64,000 nucleotides of DNA from Candidatus Enterococcus leclercqii (GCF_009933135.1 NZ_MAEH01000014.1:496001-560000); one strand, 5' to 3'. Shown: positions 1 through 11,188, counted from the stretch's first letter. Numbers and translations: made by a program. The notes: generated by a model not told the origin, from the sequence alone.

Positions 1-2
1 GG

Positions 3-482
3 TTTAGTACAGACTTCTTATCTATGACCCGTGGTTACGGGATCATGGCTCATACCTTTGATGCGTATCTACCGATGGTTCCTGGACAGATCGGTGGTCG
101 TCACCAAGGTGCCTTAGTTTCTATCGACCAAGGGAAAGCAACAACATATTCCATCATGTCTGTGGAAGAACGCGGAACAGTCTTTGTTGAGCCCGGGACA
201 GAAGTTTATGAAGGCATGATCGTCGGTGAAAACTCTCGGGATAAAGACTTAACTGTCAATATTACGAAAGCCAAACAAATGACTAACGTCCGTTCTGCGA
301 CGAAAGATCAGACTTCCGTCATTAAAAAACCACGTATCTTGACGTTGGAAGAATCATTGGAATTTTTGAACGAAGACGAGTACTGCGAAGTGACACCAGA
401 AAGTATCCGGCTACGGAAACAAATTTTGAACAAAAATGAACGTGAAAAAGCAGCTAAAAAGAAAAAAATTGCTGCCGAATAA
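3..482 (+). CDS. typA: Translational GTPase TypA/BipA, C-terminal part (5' end outside window)
   Basis: The reading frame is open from base 3, so this is the end of a gene that begins upstream. The visible 159 residues match the C-terminal domain of TypA/BipA, a ribosome-associated GTPase of the EF-G class involved in ribosome assembly and stress or cold adaptation. Recognisable family segments are MTRGYGIMAHTF, GRHQGALVS, PGTEVYEGMIVGE and a conserved block rich in N, T and K, followed by the usual basic Lys-rich tail. The GTPase domain lies outside the window. A strong terminator follows the stop. Family assignment is firm; nothing can be said about the missing N-terminus. Confidence 0.96.
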   Translation, partial: FSTDFLSMTRGYGIMAHTFDAYLPMVPGQIGGRHQGALVSIDQGKATTYSIMSVEERGTVFVEPGTEVYEGMIVGENSRDKDLTVNITKAKQMTNVRSATKDQTSVIKKPRILTLEESLEFLNEDEYCEVTPESIRLRKQILNKNEREKAAKKKKIAAE

Positions 483-489
483 TTTTCGC

Positions 490-545
490 AAAGAGTGCAA
501 TCTTTCCATGGTATTATTACCACAGAAAGATTGCACTCTTTTTTT
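490..545 (+). terminator. Intrinsic terminator of typA
   Basis: A 16-bp perfect stem (AAAGAGTGCAATCTTT at 490-505 with its complement at 526-541) closes a 20-base loop and runs into a T tract to 545, eight bases after the typA stop. Confidence 0.93.
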
Positions 546-1083
546 GAGGAAATTTATCAAGAGAGTACGAAGAGTCCAGGTTCTACAATATTTAGTGTTG
601 GTGGAAACTCTCCGGATTTCTTCCAACATTTTTTTGTATGCGAAGTATAGAAAAAGAGATATCCAATAGAATGAAGTCGACTAAAACAGTCTCTATTCAA
701 AGAAAAAGAGGCTGAAACGGGCTTTTCTTAATGAAATCTCAGAAAGTGCCGATACGTGCTTTTTCTTAACAATATTTTACGAACGTTATTAAAAGAGACC
801 TTTATCAATCAAGACCTGTTTTGTTAGAGATTTCTTTATCTATGTGGAAAACTACTTTTGAAAAAAGAGAATAGATATTGTTCCAAAGGGATTTTTGTAC
901 GAAATCGGTTAGTTGGAGAAAGTCATAATCAGTCTTTGTTGTTTCACGAAAGCATATTGTTTCACGGGTTATTTAGTATGTCTGATTTTTACACGAATGC
1001 TTTGAACACTAGTTAGTTTTTTGTTCGGTATTTCATTTGCTTTCTTGAAAATATTATGAAAGGTTTTTGAGAGGGTATCCAAA
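546..1083. other. Long AT-rich intergenic stretch, no gene recognised
   Basis: About 540 bases with no credible coding sequence: the frames are short, lack ribosome binding sites, and resemble no protein I know. I note two close direct repeats of TTGTTTCACG near 940-967 and related TTTNNACGAA-like words elsewhere in the stretch. A string AAAAGAGGCTGAAACGGGCTTTT near 700-720 may be a decayed hairpin. I cannot assign a function. It may be the remnant of a lost gene or hold an unrecognised small RNA. Confidence 0.4.
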
Positions 1084-1097
1084 TTGATGGTGAACTA

Positions 1098-1106
1098 TGC
1101 TATAAT
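1098..1106 (+). promoter_or_regulatory. Extended -10 promoter of ylaN-ftsW
   Basis: TGCTATAAT is a perfect extended -10 element. No good TTGACA lies 16-18 bases upstream, as expected for an extended -10 promoter. It gives an untranslated leader of about 70 bases before ylaN, containing short complementary pieces (CCTA/TAGG and TGTCCT/AGGAC) that could fold weakly. Confidence 0.65.
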
Positions 1107-1179
1107 AATGAAACTGAAGCGTACTGGACCTTGTCCTACGGGATAGGCAGATAGTTCAGGACCGAAAGGAAGGATAATC

Positions 1180-1473
1180 ATGGAATTTTCGCCGGAATTC
1201 GCATTGGAGCTGCTTGTCCAAGATGCTGACCGCATCAAAAAGCTGATTAAAAATCAAAAGAACAGTCAATGCATTTCGCAATGTAAAGCTTTTGAAGAAG
1301 TGGTCGATACACAGATGTATGGTTTTTCCCGGCAAGTGACCTATGCTGTCCGTCTCGGTCTGGTTTCCAATGAAATGGGGCACCAACTGATGGCAGATTT
1401 GGAAAAAGAGCTGAATCGTCTCTACACGGAAGTTTACGAAGACCAAAAATCCGACGTCAGCAAGGAGGCTTAG
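1180..1473 (+). CDS. ylaN: YlaN family protein (UPF0358)
   Basis: A 97-residue, mostly helical soluble protein that aligns along its whole length with Bacillus and Staphylococcus YlaN, including the segment around CKAFEEVVDTQMYGFSRQV. YlaN has been linked to iron homeostasis through interaction with the Fur regulator in Bacillus subtilis and Staphylococcus aureus; I infer a similar role here. The ATG is preceded by GGAAGG. It sits directly upstream of ftsW with only 4 bases between stop and start codons, as in B. subtilis, so the two are co-transcribed. Identity is secure, function less so. Confidence 0.9.
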   Translation: MEFSPEFALELLVQDADRIKKLIKNQKNSQCISQCKAFEEVVDTQMYGFSRQVTYAVRLGLVSNEMGHQLMADLEKELNRLYTEVYEDQKSDVSKEA

Positions 1474-1477
1474 GCCT

Positions 1478-2671
1478 TTGCCGACAAAGTTGAAAAAACG
1501 CCACCTGATGGATTATGGGATTTTGATTCCCTATTTGATTTTATGTGTTTTTGGGTTGGTGATGGTTTACAGTTCCACCTCCTATGATCAGCTGGTTAAA
1601 GGGTTAAATCCTATGGAACCGGTTATCAAGCAAGCGGCTTTCTTTGTGATTAGCCTGGTCTTGATTGGGATCATTTATAAAATGAAAACTGACTTTTTGA
1701 AACGTAAAAATTTATCTGCTATAGCTATTGTTGTGATGCTGGCGTTGTTGATCTTTACCCGTTTTTTTTACAATCATCAGGTAAATGGGGCGTACGGTTG
1801 GATCAAACTGCCAGGGATGACCATCCAACCCGCAGAGTTTTTCAAAATTATTGTCATTTGGTTTTTAGCAGTGAAACTGGCTGCTCGTCAGAAGATTATC
1901 AATGAGCCTGGTATTCCTAAACGACTGTCGATGCCTCTTCTTTATGTATTTTCAGGTATTATCATTATCGCTTTGATGCCTGACCTTGGGAATGCAGCGA
2001 TTATTATGCTGATTGCGATTGCAATGCTGCTAGCTAGTGGGATTAATTTCTGGTATAGCGTTGTAGTAGGAATCGGGGGTATTATCGCTTCTGTAGGAGT
2101 CATTAAGGGTATTGCTTTGCTGGGAAATACCCTAGGAGAAAAGATCAACTCAATTCCATTTAGTCATGTGTTTGAACGATTTATTGTCTACCAAGATCCC
2201 TTTGAGTATTTGTATGATAAAGGGCACCAACTGGTAAACGGCTATTATGCTTTTTATAATGGTGGATTGTTTGGACGTGGACTGGGGAACAGTATCCAAA
2301 AGAAAGGCTTTCTACAGTTTCCTTATACGGACTATATTTTTGCCGTTGTTGTTGAAGAATTGGGGCTGATTGTAGCCATCTTAGTCTTGGCGCTGGTTTT
2401 TTATATGATTGTTCGAATTTTCTTAGTTGGTATTCGATCAACAGATCCGTTCAATTCACTAATGTCGATCGGGATTGGTGCATTGTTTATGGTCCAAGTC
2501 TTCGTCAATCTTGGTGGTGTTTTAGGAATCATCCCATTGACCGGCGTCACCTTTCCATTTCTCAGTCAAGGTGGATCCAGTTTATTGATGCTTTCTATCT
2601 GTATTGGCTTTGTGCTGAACATCAGTGCCGAGGAAAAGCGAAAGAAATATGGAATTAGTCTAGGAAGTTAA
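1478..2671 (+). CDS. ftsW: Septal peptidoglycan glycosyltransferase FtsW (SEDS family)
   Basis: A 397-residue polytopic membrane protein with about ten hydrophobic segments. It is a SEDS-family polymerase that builds glycan strands from lipid II with a cognate class B PBP. Family signatures visible are the GAYGWIKLPG-TIQPAEFFKI region (the PxE motif), the DLGNAAI segment and the C-terminal PLTGVTFPFLSQGGSS motif. FtsW rather than RodA is inferred from the ylaN-ftsW-pyc context. The start is a TTG codon with AAGGAGG (1462-1468) nine bases upstream. This RBS lies inside the 3' end of ylaN, so translation may be coupled. Confidence 0.92.
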   Translation: MPTKLKKRHLMDYGILIPYLILCVFGLVMVYSSTSYDQLVKGLNPMEPVIKQAAFFVISLVLIGIIYKMKTDFLKRKNLSAIAIVVMLALLIFTRFFYNHQVNGAYGWIKLPGMTIQPAEFFKIIVIWFLAVKLAARQKIINEPGIPKRLSMPLLYVFSGIIIIALMPDLGNAAIIMLIAIAMLLASGINFWYSVVVGIGGIIASVGVIKGIALLGNTLGEKINSIPFSHVFERFIVYQDPFEYLYDKGHQLVNGYYAFYNGGLFGRGLGNSIQKKGFLQFPYTDYIFAVVVEELGLIVAILVLALVFYMIVRIFLVGIRSTDPFNSLMSIGIGALFMVQVFVNLGGVLGIIPLTGVTFPFLSQGGSSLLMLSICIGFVLNISAEEKRKKYGISLGS

Positions 2672-2693
2672 ATGATTTTCCAGATCAAAAATT

Positions 2694-2723
2694 ACACGGC
2701 ATCTGAAACAGATGCCGTGTCTT
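2694..2723 (+). terminator. Hairpin after ftsW, probable terminator
   Basis: A 12-bp perfect stem, ACACGGCATCTG (2694-2705) with CAGATGCCGTGT (2709-2720), loop of three bases, followed only by CTTT and then an A run. The weak T tract lowers confidence, but position just past the ftsW stop fits termination. Confidence 0.65.
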
Positions 2724-2921
2724 TAAAAAAAGAAGTGTCACAATTTTCAAAATCATGTCTAAGATGGAAACAGAAGCTGAACAAAAAAATCATTTCGATA
2801 AACTGAATCAAACTGTCAGTTCCACTTTCTAGGTTGTCTAGTGGAATGATATACGTAGAGAAAATAAGACTGATTTTTCTTTGGAAAAATCATTACTTTA
2901 ATATGAACGAGGAGTGGTAAA

Positions 2922-5900
2922 ATGAAAAAAGTTCTGGTGGCCAATCGGGGAGAAATTGCTATTCGAGTATTTCGTGCTTGTAGTGAGCTGCGTATCAAAA
3001 CTGTCGCAATCTACGCGGCAGAAGACGAGTATTCCGTTCATCGTTTTAAAGCAGATGAAGCCTACCTGGTTGGAAAAGGAAAAAAACCAATCGATGCATA
3101 CCTGGATATTGATGATATTATTCGGATTGCAAAAGATTCTGGGGCAGAAGCCATTCATCCGGGTTATGGTTTTTTATCGGAAAATCTGGAATTTGCGCAG
3201 CGTTGTGAAGCAGAGGGCATCATTTTTATCGGGCCATCAACTTACCATTTAGATATTTTCGGCGACAAAATTAAAGCCAAAGAAGCGGCGATTGCTGCTG
3301 GTATCCAATCGATCCCTGGCTCAGATGGTCCTGTAGCTTCGGTGGAAGAAGTTCTGGAATTTGCCAGAACCTATGACTACCCCGTTATGATTAAAGCTGC
3401 TCTTGGTGGCGGCGGCCGCGGCATGCGGGTTGCCCATGACGAAAAAGAAGCTCGTGACGGCTATCAGCGGGCTAAAAGTGAAGCAAAAGCAGCTTTTGGT
3501 TCTGATGAAGTGTATGTGGAAAAATATATCAGTGATCCTAAGCATATTGAAGTTCAAATACTTGGGGATACCCACGGAAATGTCGTGCATTTATTTGAGC
3601 GTGATTGCTCAGTGCAGCGACGGCATCAAAAAGTAGTTGAAGTTGCCCCTTGTGTATCTTTAAACGACCAACAGCGTCAAACCATTTGTCAGGCGGCGGT
3701 TCAGTTGATGAAGCACGTTGGTTATATCAATGCCGGGACAGTGGAATTTCTGGTAGAAGGGGACAAATTCTACTTTATCGAGGTCAATCCGCGGGTTCAA
3801 GTAGAGCATACAATCACAGAAATGATTACAGATGTCGATATTGTGACCTCTCAAATCCTAATTGCCCAAGGAAAAGAGCTGCATCGTGAAATCGGTATTC
3901 CGCAGCAAGATAAGATTGCAATTAAAGGAGCTGCCATCCAGTGCCGGATCACTACTGAAGATCCTTTGAATAATTTTATGCCAGATACCGGTAAGATCGA
4001 TACCTATCGTTCACCGGGTGGTTTCGGGGTGCGTCTTGACGTTGGAAATGCCTATGCTGGAGCAGTTGTTTCACCGTATTTCGATTCGCTGCTGGTAAAA
4101 GTTTGTACATTTGGTGCAAATTTTGAGCAGGCGATTCAAAAAATGCAGCGCTGCTTACGAGAATTTCGTATTCGCGGAGTTAAAACCAATATTCCTTTCA
4201 TGCAAAATGTGATCAACCATCCCGAGTTTCAATCGGGGGATGCCAAAACGACTTTCATTGATAATACACCAGGTTTGTTCGAGTTTCCGAAATTGCGAGA
4301 CCGGGGCAATAAAACTATGAAGTACATTGGCGAAATCACTATCAATGGTTTTCCGGGGATTGAACAGTCTAAGAAAAAATATTTTGAAGCACCACGAATT
4401 CCCAAAAAGCTGGAAACGTTGGACAATTATCGTTCCGCTAAAAATGTTTTGGAGGAAGAGGGAGCAGAGGCTCTTTCTGCTTGGATCAAAGGCCGCAAAG
4501 AATTACTTTTGACAGATACGACTTTCCGAGATGCTCATCAAAGCTTGTTGGCAACGCGAGTGCGAACCAAAGATTTCAGCAAAATCGCTGACTTGACCGA
4601 AAAAGCAATGCCGCAGTTGTTTTCAGCAGAAATGTGGGGTGGGGCTACTTTTGACGTTGCTTATCGTTTCTTGAATGAAGACCCGTGGAAACGCCTGCGA
4701 ATGATTCGGGAATTAATGCCTAATACGTTGTTACAGATGCTTTTCCGTGGGTCAAATGCAGTCGGCTATTCCAATTATCCTGACAACGTATTGGTGGAAT
4801 TTATCAAAGAAGCAGCGGCACAAGGTATCGATGTGTTCCGGATCTTTGATAGCCTCAATTGGGTTCCTCAGATGGAAAAATCGATTCAAGCAGTCAGAGA
4901 TACCGGGAAAATTGCTGAAGCAGCAATTTGTTACACCGGTGACATCAATGATCCAATGCGGGATAAATATACGGTCCAATACTACAAGAATATGGCAAAA
5001 GAGCTGGAAAACTGTGGCGCACATATCATTGCCATCAAGGATATGGCAGGTCTTTTGAAACCTCGTGCAGCTTATCGTTTGATCAGCGAACTAAAGGATA
5101 CCGTTGATTTGCCAATTCATCTGCATACGCATGACACAGCGGGCAATGGCGTGATTACCTACTCGGCCGCCACTCAAGCAGGCGTAGATATCGTTGACGT
5201 TGCAATTAGTGCCATGAGTGCTTCTACCAGCCAGCCGAGTCTCAGTGGCTTGTATTATGCTCTAGCAGATGATGAACGTCAGCCGCAAATCAATGTGGAC
5301 AATGCCCAGCAAATCAACCACTACTGGGAAGATGTCCGGATGTACTACAAACCTTTTGAAAACGGCTTAAATGCACCTCAGACTGAAGTTTACAAACACG
5401 AGATGCCTGGAGGACAGTATTCCAATTTGCAAGTCCAAGCAAAAGCGGTGGGTCTCGGAGATAAATGGGATGAAATCAAAGAGATGTACCATACTGTTAA
5501 CATGATGTTCGGTGATATCGTGAAAGTGACGCCTTCTTCAAAGGTTGTTGGCGACATGGCCTTGTTCATGGTTCAAAACAATCTCACTGAAGAAGATGTC
5601 TATGAAAAAGGACTGGAATTGAACTTTCCAGAATCTGTGGTGACCTTCTTCCAAGGGGAATTAGGGCAGCCGGTTGGTGGCTTCCCTGAAAAACTTCAAA
5701 AAGTCATTTTGAAAGGACGACCAGCTTTTACTGATCGCCCTGGAGCATTGGCAGCTTCAGTTGATTTTGGCAAAGTGAAACAGGAGTTGGCGGAAAAGAT
5801 TGGGTATGAACCGCAACAAGATGAAATCTTGAGCTATTTGATGTATCCGCAAGTCTTTCTGGACTATCGTGATGCCTACAACATGTTTGCGGATGTCACG

Positions 5901-6350
5901 ATGCTGGATACTCCGACTTTCTTTAAAGGCATGCGTTTAGGTGAAACGATTAATGTAGAGATTGAAAAAGGCAAGATCCTCATTATTCGTCTGGACGAAA
6001 TCGGTGAGCCGGATATCGAAGGCAATCGGACCTTGTTCTTTAACTTGAATGGTCAACGCCGAGAAATTGTTGTGAAGGATAGTTCCATCAAGAGTGCAGT
6101 TCAAACCAAACGAAAAGCAGAACCGACAAATAAGGAACAGATTGGTGCTACCATGCCGGGGTCAGTTCTGCAAATATTAGTTAAAAAAGGGGATCGTGTA
6201 AAACAAGGCGACACCTTGATGGTCACTGAAGCTATGAAGATGGAGACTGCCATTGAAGCGCGCTTTGATGGTGAAATCAAGCATATCTATGTGGCTGAAG
6301 GAGAAGCTATTACACAAGATGATCTATTGATTGAAATCGTTGAAAAATAA
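2922..6350 (+). CDS. pyc: Pyruvate carboxylase
   Basis: A full-length 1142-residue biotin enzyme that converts pyruvate, bicarbonate and ATP to oxaloacetate (anaplerosis) in the cytoplasm. Domain order is biotin carboxylase (about 1-450, with the Gly-rich ATP loop GGGGRGMR near residue 165), carboxyltransferase (from about 530, starting DTTFRDAHQS, with the metal-binding HLHTHDT segment), the allosteric/tetramerisation region, and C-terminal biotin carrier domain. The biotin-accepting Lys is in EAMKME, about residue 1106. The ATG follows GAGGAGTGG. All key motifs are intact. It lies behind ftsW as in B. subtilis but is separated from it by a terminator-like hairpin, so it is probably its own transcript. 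Confidence 0.98.
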   Translation: MKKVLVANRGEIAIRVFRACSELRIKTVAIYAAEDEYSVHRFKADEAYLVGKGKKPIDAYLDIDDIIRIAKDSGAEAIHPGYGFLSENLEFAQRCEAEGIIFIGPSTYHLDIFGDKIKAKEAAIAAGIQSIPGSDGPVASVEEVLEFARTYDYPVMIKAALGGGGRGMRVAHDEKEARDGYQRAKSEAKAAFGSDEVYVEKYISDPKHIEVQILGDTHGNVVHLFERDCSVQRRHQKVVEVAPCVSLNDQQRQTICQAAVQLMKHVGYINAGTVEFLVEGDKFYFIEVNPRVQVEHTITEMITDVDIVTSQILIAQGKELHREIGIPQQDKIAIKGAAIQCRITTEDPLNNFMPDTGKIDTYRSPGGFGVRLDVGNAYAGAVVSPYFDSLLVKVCTFGANFEQAIQKMQRCLREFRIRGVKTNIPFMQNVINHPEFQSGDAKTTFIDNTPGLFEFPKLRDRGNKTMKYIGEITINGFPGIEQSKKKYFEAPRIPKKLETLDNYRSAKNVLEEEGAEALSAWIKGRKELLLTDTTFRDAHQSLLATRVRTKDFSKIADLTEKAMPQLFSAEMWGGATFDVAYRFLNEDPWKRLRMIRELMPNTLLQMLFRGSNAVGYSNYPDNVLVEFIKEAAAQGIDVFRIFDSLNWVPQMEKSIQAVRDTGKIAEAAICYTGDINDPMRDKYTVQYYKNMAKELENCGAHIIAIKDMAGLLKPRAAYRLISELKDTVDLPIHLHTHDTAGNGVITYSAATQAGVDIVDVAISAMSASTSQPSLSGLYYALADDERQPQINVDNAQQINHYWEDVRMYYKPFENGLNAPQTEVYKHEMPGGQYSNLQVQAKAVGLGDKWDEIKEMYHTVNMMFGDIVKVTPSSKVVGDMALFMVQNNLTEEDVYEKGLELNFPESVVTFFQGELGQPVGGFPEKLQKVILKGRPAFTDRPGALAASVDFGKVKQELAEKIGYEPQQDEILSYLMYPQVFLDYRDAYNMFADVTMLDTPTFFKGMRLGETINVEIEKGKILIIRLDEIGEPDIEGNRTLFFNLNGQRREIVVKDSSIKSAVQTKRKAEPTNKEQIGATMPGSVLQILVKKGDRVKQGDTLMVTEAMKMETAIEARFDGEIKHIYVAEGEAITQDDLLIEIVEK

Positions 6351-6359
6351 GTGTTGGGT

Positions 6360-6391
6360 AAGCCGTGACCTTTGTGGTTGCGGCTTTTTTG
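6360..6391 (+). terminator. Intrinsic terminator of pyc
   Basis: Stem AGCCGTGACC (6361-6370) with GGTTGCGGCT (6376-6385, two G-T pairs), small TTTGT loop, then a T tract; it begins 10 bases past the pyc stop. Confidence 0.85.
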
Positions 6392-6566
6392 AAAGGACGA
6401 AGAATTCTTTCAAAAAGCGAAAATCAATGGAGAAGACTATTGCTGATTTCTATTGGATTGCAGTTCTCATTTTTACAGGAATATAGTATGATGAAGAATA
6501 GTTGGAAAAAGGAATTTCTCGTAAAAGGTTTTAAAAAGTCTTTTAGAAATAAAGGGGAGTGAAGGA

Positions 6567-7697
6567 ATGAAGAATGGTCCGATTAAAAGACGCTGGCTGA
6601 TTTTTGTGGCTCTGTTGTTCATTACGTTGATTGTCGTCTATTTACAACCAATCTTTTTTCCGAGACAGGTGCAGACGCTTCGTCCCCACGACTCACAAGT
6701 TGTTGGTGAAGGGGGAAATACCAGTTTGCAAGTCGAGCCCATTCAGGCGGAAGGATTTGCGAAACTAATTGGAAAAAGCCAAAAAGAGTTTGAACGAACT
6801 TATGGTAGCCCTATAGTTAGTTATGATTCCGGCTATGGCTTTTGGATTAATCGCTATCAAACAGAATTGACGAATTCATATCTTGAAGTCAGTATTCAAG
6901 AAGGAAAAATAGCTGCGATTAAAACAGCAGGTATTGATGGCCCCGACATTGCACCTTTTCAGCTAAAGATGAGTATGGGTGACTTGGCTCAAATTACAAT
7001 GCTATATCCCAATTTCACAGTCAAAAATGGCGAAGAAGACGTGAGCCTCGAATTGATGGAAGAAGATCTGAACTATCGTCCGTTAGTGGCTTTTGATAAC
7101 GGGACGTATGGCATTTTGTTTTTCAATAATGATTCAGAATTGATTGCAGTGGCGTATCTGACAGCACAAATGCTGTTGAAGCTGGCTCCTTACAGCGTGA
7201 CTGATGGGACGGTCGCGGCCATTCAACCTACCACGGAAAATTGGGAGGCCATCGATCAGCAAAAAGAGACGCAAGGATTCAGATTGTTGAACATCCTGAG
7301 AACTAATGAAAATCTCCCAAATTACGATACCACCTATACTCTCCAAGGACAGAGCCGTGACTTTTTAGCGCGTTTTTTGAAAAAGCCGGAAAGCTATTTG
7401 GATGGAACAAAATTGGAGAGTTTTTTACGAGTAACCGAAGATGCTGGCAATGAGTTTTTTATCATTGGTGGCAAAGAATTTGAAGAATTGGCTGCTGCAC
7501 TTGAAGTCCCCGGAGTCTACGGTTTTTTTGAGACGCCTTGTTATGATTTAACGTTTCAGATTCTTTCCTGGTACAGCGATCCTTATATACACACTCGCTT
7601 TACAAAAGAGAGTCCGCAGGCGACAGCTATTGGCATCTCGCAACAGAATATGGTAATCTTATTTGAGGACAGAACGTCGACAGAGGACAGTGAATAA
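6567..7697 (+). CDS. YlbC-like CAP-associated domain protein, membrane anchored
   Basis: A 376-residue protein with one N-terminal transmembrane/signal segment (about residues 9-28) and an extracellular body. Residues about 60-190 (FAKLIGKSQKEFERTYGSP...) match the CAP-associated N-terminal domain of B. subtilis YlbC. The C-terminal half holds the position of the CAP/SCP domain (GFRLLNILRTNENLP), but I cannot find the usual His/Glu residues of that fold, so it looks degenerate. The ATG has AGGGGAG upstream. The gene leads a ylbC-ylbF-ylbG run with two- and minus-eleven-base gaps, matching the Bacillus order. Biochemical role unknown. Confidence 0.75.
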   Translation: MKNGPIKRRWLIFVALLFITLIVVYLQPIFFPRQVQTLRPHDSQVVGEGGNTSLQVEPIQAEGFAKLIGKSQKEFERTYGSPIVSYDSGYGFWINRYQTELTNSYLEVSIQEGKIAAIKTAGIDGPDIAPFQLKMSMGDLAQITMLYPNFTVKNGEEDVSLELMEEDLNYRPLVAFDNGTYGILFFNNDSELIAVAYLTAQMLLKLAPYSVTDGTVAAIQPTTENWEAIDQQKETQGFRLLNILRTNENLPNYDTTYTLQGQSRDFLARFLKKPESYLDGTKLESFLRVTEDAGNEFFIIGGKEFEELAAALEVPGVYGFFETPCYDLTFQILSWYSDPYIHTRFTKESPQATAIGISQQNMVILFEDRTSTEDSE

Positions 7698-7699
7698 CT

Positions 7700-8134
7700 A
7701 TGATTTACGATGAAAACATGTTGGCAGTCGACCAGCAGATTCAACAATTGCTTACTGTGATTAGCGACAGTCCCTTTTGCAGGGAATATCAGATAGCTCG
7801 CAGATCATTGCAAACAAATCTTGAAGCGCAAGGATTACGGAAAGCTTTCAACGATAAAAAAAATAATTATGAATCAGTAGCAGCTTATGGAGAGTATGCT
7901 CCGGGATTTAAAGAAACCCGCTTGGCGGTTATGGGGGCGAAACGACAGCTGGATTTGCATCCGATAGTTGCTAACTTCCGAGTGCAAGAAACGCGCTTGC
8001 AGGGATTGTTGGATGAGATATCTGGAACGATTGCCCACAAAATTGATGCTGCAATCAAAGTCGATGCGGGCAATCCATTTTTTGAAACGAAAAACCATCA
8101 CGAGGGTTGCGGAGGAAATTGTCATGGAAGTTGA
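7700..8134 (+). CDS. ylbF: YlbF family regulator (RicF-like)
   Basis: A 144-residue, largely helical protein of the Com_YlbF family. In B. subtilis YlbF acts with YmcA and YaaT (the Y or Ric complex), binds Fe-S clusters, and adjusts RNase Y cleavage specificity, competence and biofilm formation. The C-terminal Cys cluster CGGNCHGS resembles the cluster-ligating tail of YlbF, so the metal site may be kept. The start lies two bases after the ylbC-like stop. Its end overlaps ylbG by 11 bases. Family assignment is good; the regulatory role here is inferred from Bacillus. Confidence 0.85.
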   Translation: MIYDENMLAVDQQIQQLLTVISDSPFCREYQIARRSLQTNLEAQGLRKAFNDKKNNYESVAAYGEYAPGFKETRLAVMGAKRQLDLHPIVANFRVQETRLQGLLDEISGTIAHKIDAAIKVDAGNPFFETKNHHEGCGGNCHGS

Positions 8135-8471
8135 TACAACAGCAGCATTTGAAATTAATAAAAGACGCGGCCTGGTTGTTTGGGTCTATAGCTTGAAACA
8201 ATTGAAGAATTTGAAACGGTATGGTTTAGTCCATTATGTTTCCAGAAAAATGAAGTATGTGTATCTGTATTTGGATGAAGAGCGCTTTGCTGAAAATATG
8301 GAAAAAATTCAGCGCTTGCATTTTGTACGAAGTGTGGAGCCTTCTTATCGTCCAGATGTTGAAATGAACTTCGCAGACAAGATTGGAACAAGGGCAGCGT
8401 ATCAAATGGATGAAGACGGCTTTGAAGTTGAAGAGCTCTCTACAACGATCCGTTTGGCGGAAGATGTTTGA
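8124..8471 (+). CDS. ylbG: YlbG family protein (DUF2129/UPF0298)
   Basis: I place the start at ATG 8124, because GGAGG lies at 8111-8115 and the product then begins MEVDTTAAFEINKRRGLVVWVYSLKQ..., typical of YlbG; the same frame extends further upstream only inside ylbF. The 115-residue product is a small cytoplasmic protein of unknown function, nearly always next to ylbF. It overlaps ylbF by 11 bases, indicating translational coupling. A terminator follows. Confidence 0.88.
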   Translation: MEVDTTAAFEINKRRGLVVWVYSLKQLKNLKRYGLVHYVSRKMKYVYLYLDEERFAENMEKIQRLHFVRSVEPSYRPDVEMNFADKIGTRAAYQMDEDGFEVEELSTTIRLAEDV

Positions 8472-8493
8472 GAAACGATTGAGAAAAAGCGAT

Positions 8494-8531
8494 AAAAGGC
8501 GGGAGTCCTGGGGATGATCTCCGCCTTTTTT
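8494..8531 (+). terminator. Intrinsic terminator after ylbG
   Basis: AAAAGGCGGGAG pairs with CTCCGCCTTTT (one bulged G), followed by further T residues to 8531, closing the ylbC-ylbF-ylbG transcript before rsmD. Confidence 0.85.
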
Positions 8532-8661
8532 GTGCCTGACAAAGGGCTGGAAAAAGCGTTGGATTTCGAAGGATTTTCAACCTTTTTTCATTGTCATCGC
8601 GGACATCCGGTGGTAGGATCAAAAGCAACGACCCATTTGAGAACAGAAAGCAGGGAAACAT

Positions 8662-10743
<2,082 letters not shown>

Positions 10744-10821
10744 TTTAATTTCCAGCTTTAATCTTTGTTTTAAGAGAGACGAAAATCTGATTGTTTGCCT
10801 CTGATAATAAAATAGATTCAT

Positions 10822-10891
10822 CAGACCAAGACACCGAAAAATTCCTGTGAAAAGTAGTGGAGTTTTTCGTGTCTTGGTCTCTTTGATTTTG
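10822..10891 (+). terminator. Intrinsic terminator of the rsmD-coaD-protease operon
   Basis: GACCAAGACAC (10824-10834) and the following GAAAAA pair with TTTTTCGTGTCTTGGTC (about 10863-10879); a T-rich tail follows. It is about 80 bases after the stop. Confidence 0.82.
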
Positions 10892-11013
10892 TAGAGGGAG
10901 TTTTTTTTGAAAGGAAATTGCAAAGCCTGCTACCTTATAGAAGGTCAGTGGTTGCAGTTTGAATAGGCATAAAACATTTTTATTGCTTTAAATGGAAAGG
11001 CTCTTTTAAGGTG

Positions 11014-11022
11014 TGTTATAAT
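11014..11022 (+). promoter_or_regulatory. Extended -10 promoter upstream of the DUF1149 gene
   Basis: TGTTATAAT is a consensus extended -10; no convincing -35 box is at the right distance. Transcription would start near 11030 and leave a leader of about 160 bases. Confidence 0.6.
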
Positions 11023-11029
11023 CTTTTTA

Positions 11030-11188
11030 TAACAAAGTAGCCGGGAAATCGTACAAGACCACAGTGGTGGGTTCCAGCTTTTTCCAGACAACTTTGATAA
11101 AACGGAAAGCACGCTAAGTCGGCGGGACTAACAGTTTGATAGGTACCTTGCCATACTTTTGCCACAATCCGTTATCAGGAGGATAAAA
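11030..11188 (+). promoter_or_regulatory. Long, possibly structured 5' leader of the DUF1149 gene
   Basis: About 160 untranslated bases follow the promoter. The first part contains GCCGGGAAATCGTACAAGAC and then a small hairpin (ACCACAGTGGT). The same pattern, GCCGGGA, five variable bases, TACAAGAC, then a hairpin, occurs in the leader of the DHH gene near 43890. I do not recognise a known riboswitch class. Regulation through this leader is only a hypothesis. Confidence 0.4.

Noticed and set aside
436-669. 77-codon frame across the typA end and terminator
   Set aside because: It runs through the terminator stem and has no RBS.
6365-6562. 65-codon frame between pyc and the ylbC-like gene
   Set aside because: It begins inside the pyc terminator hairpin, has no RBS and no recognisable protein features.
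11030-11188. DUF1149 leader as a known riboswitch, 6S RNA or T-box
   Set aside because: No T-box sequence, no aptamer core I know, and the length and motif order do not fit 6S RNA.
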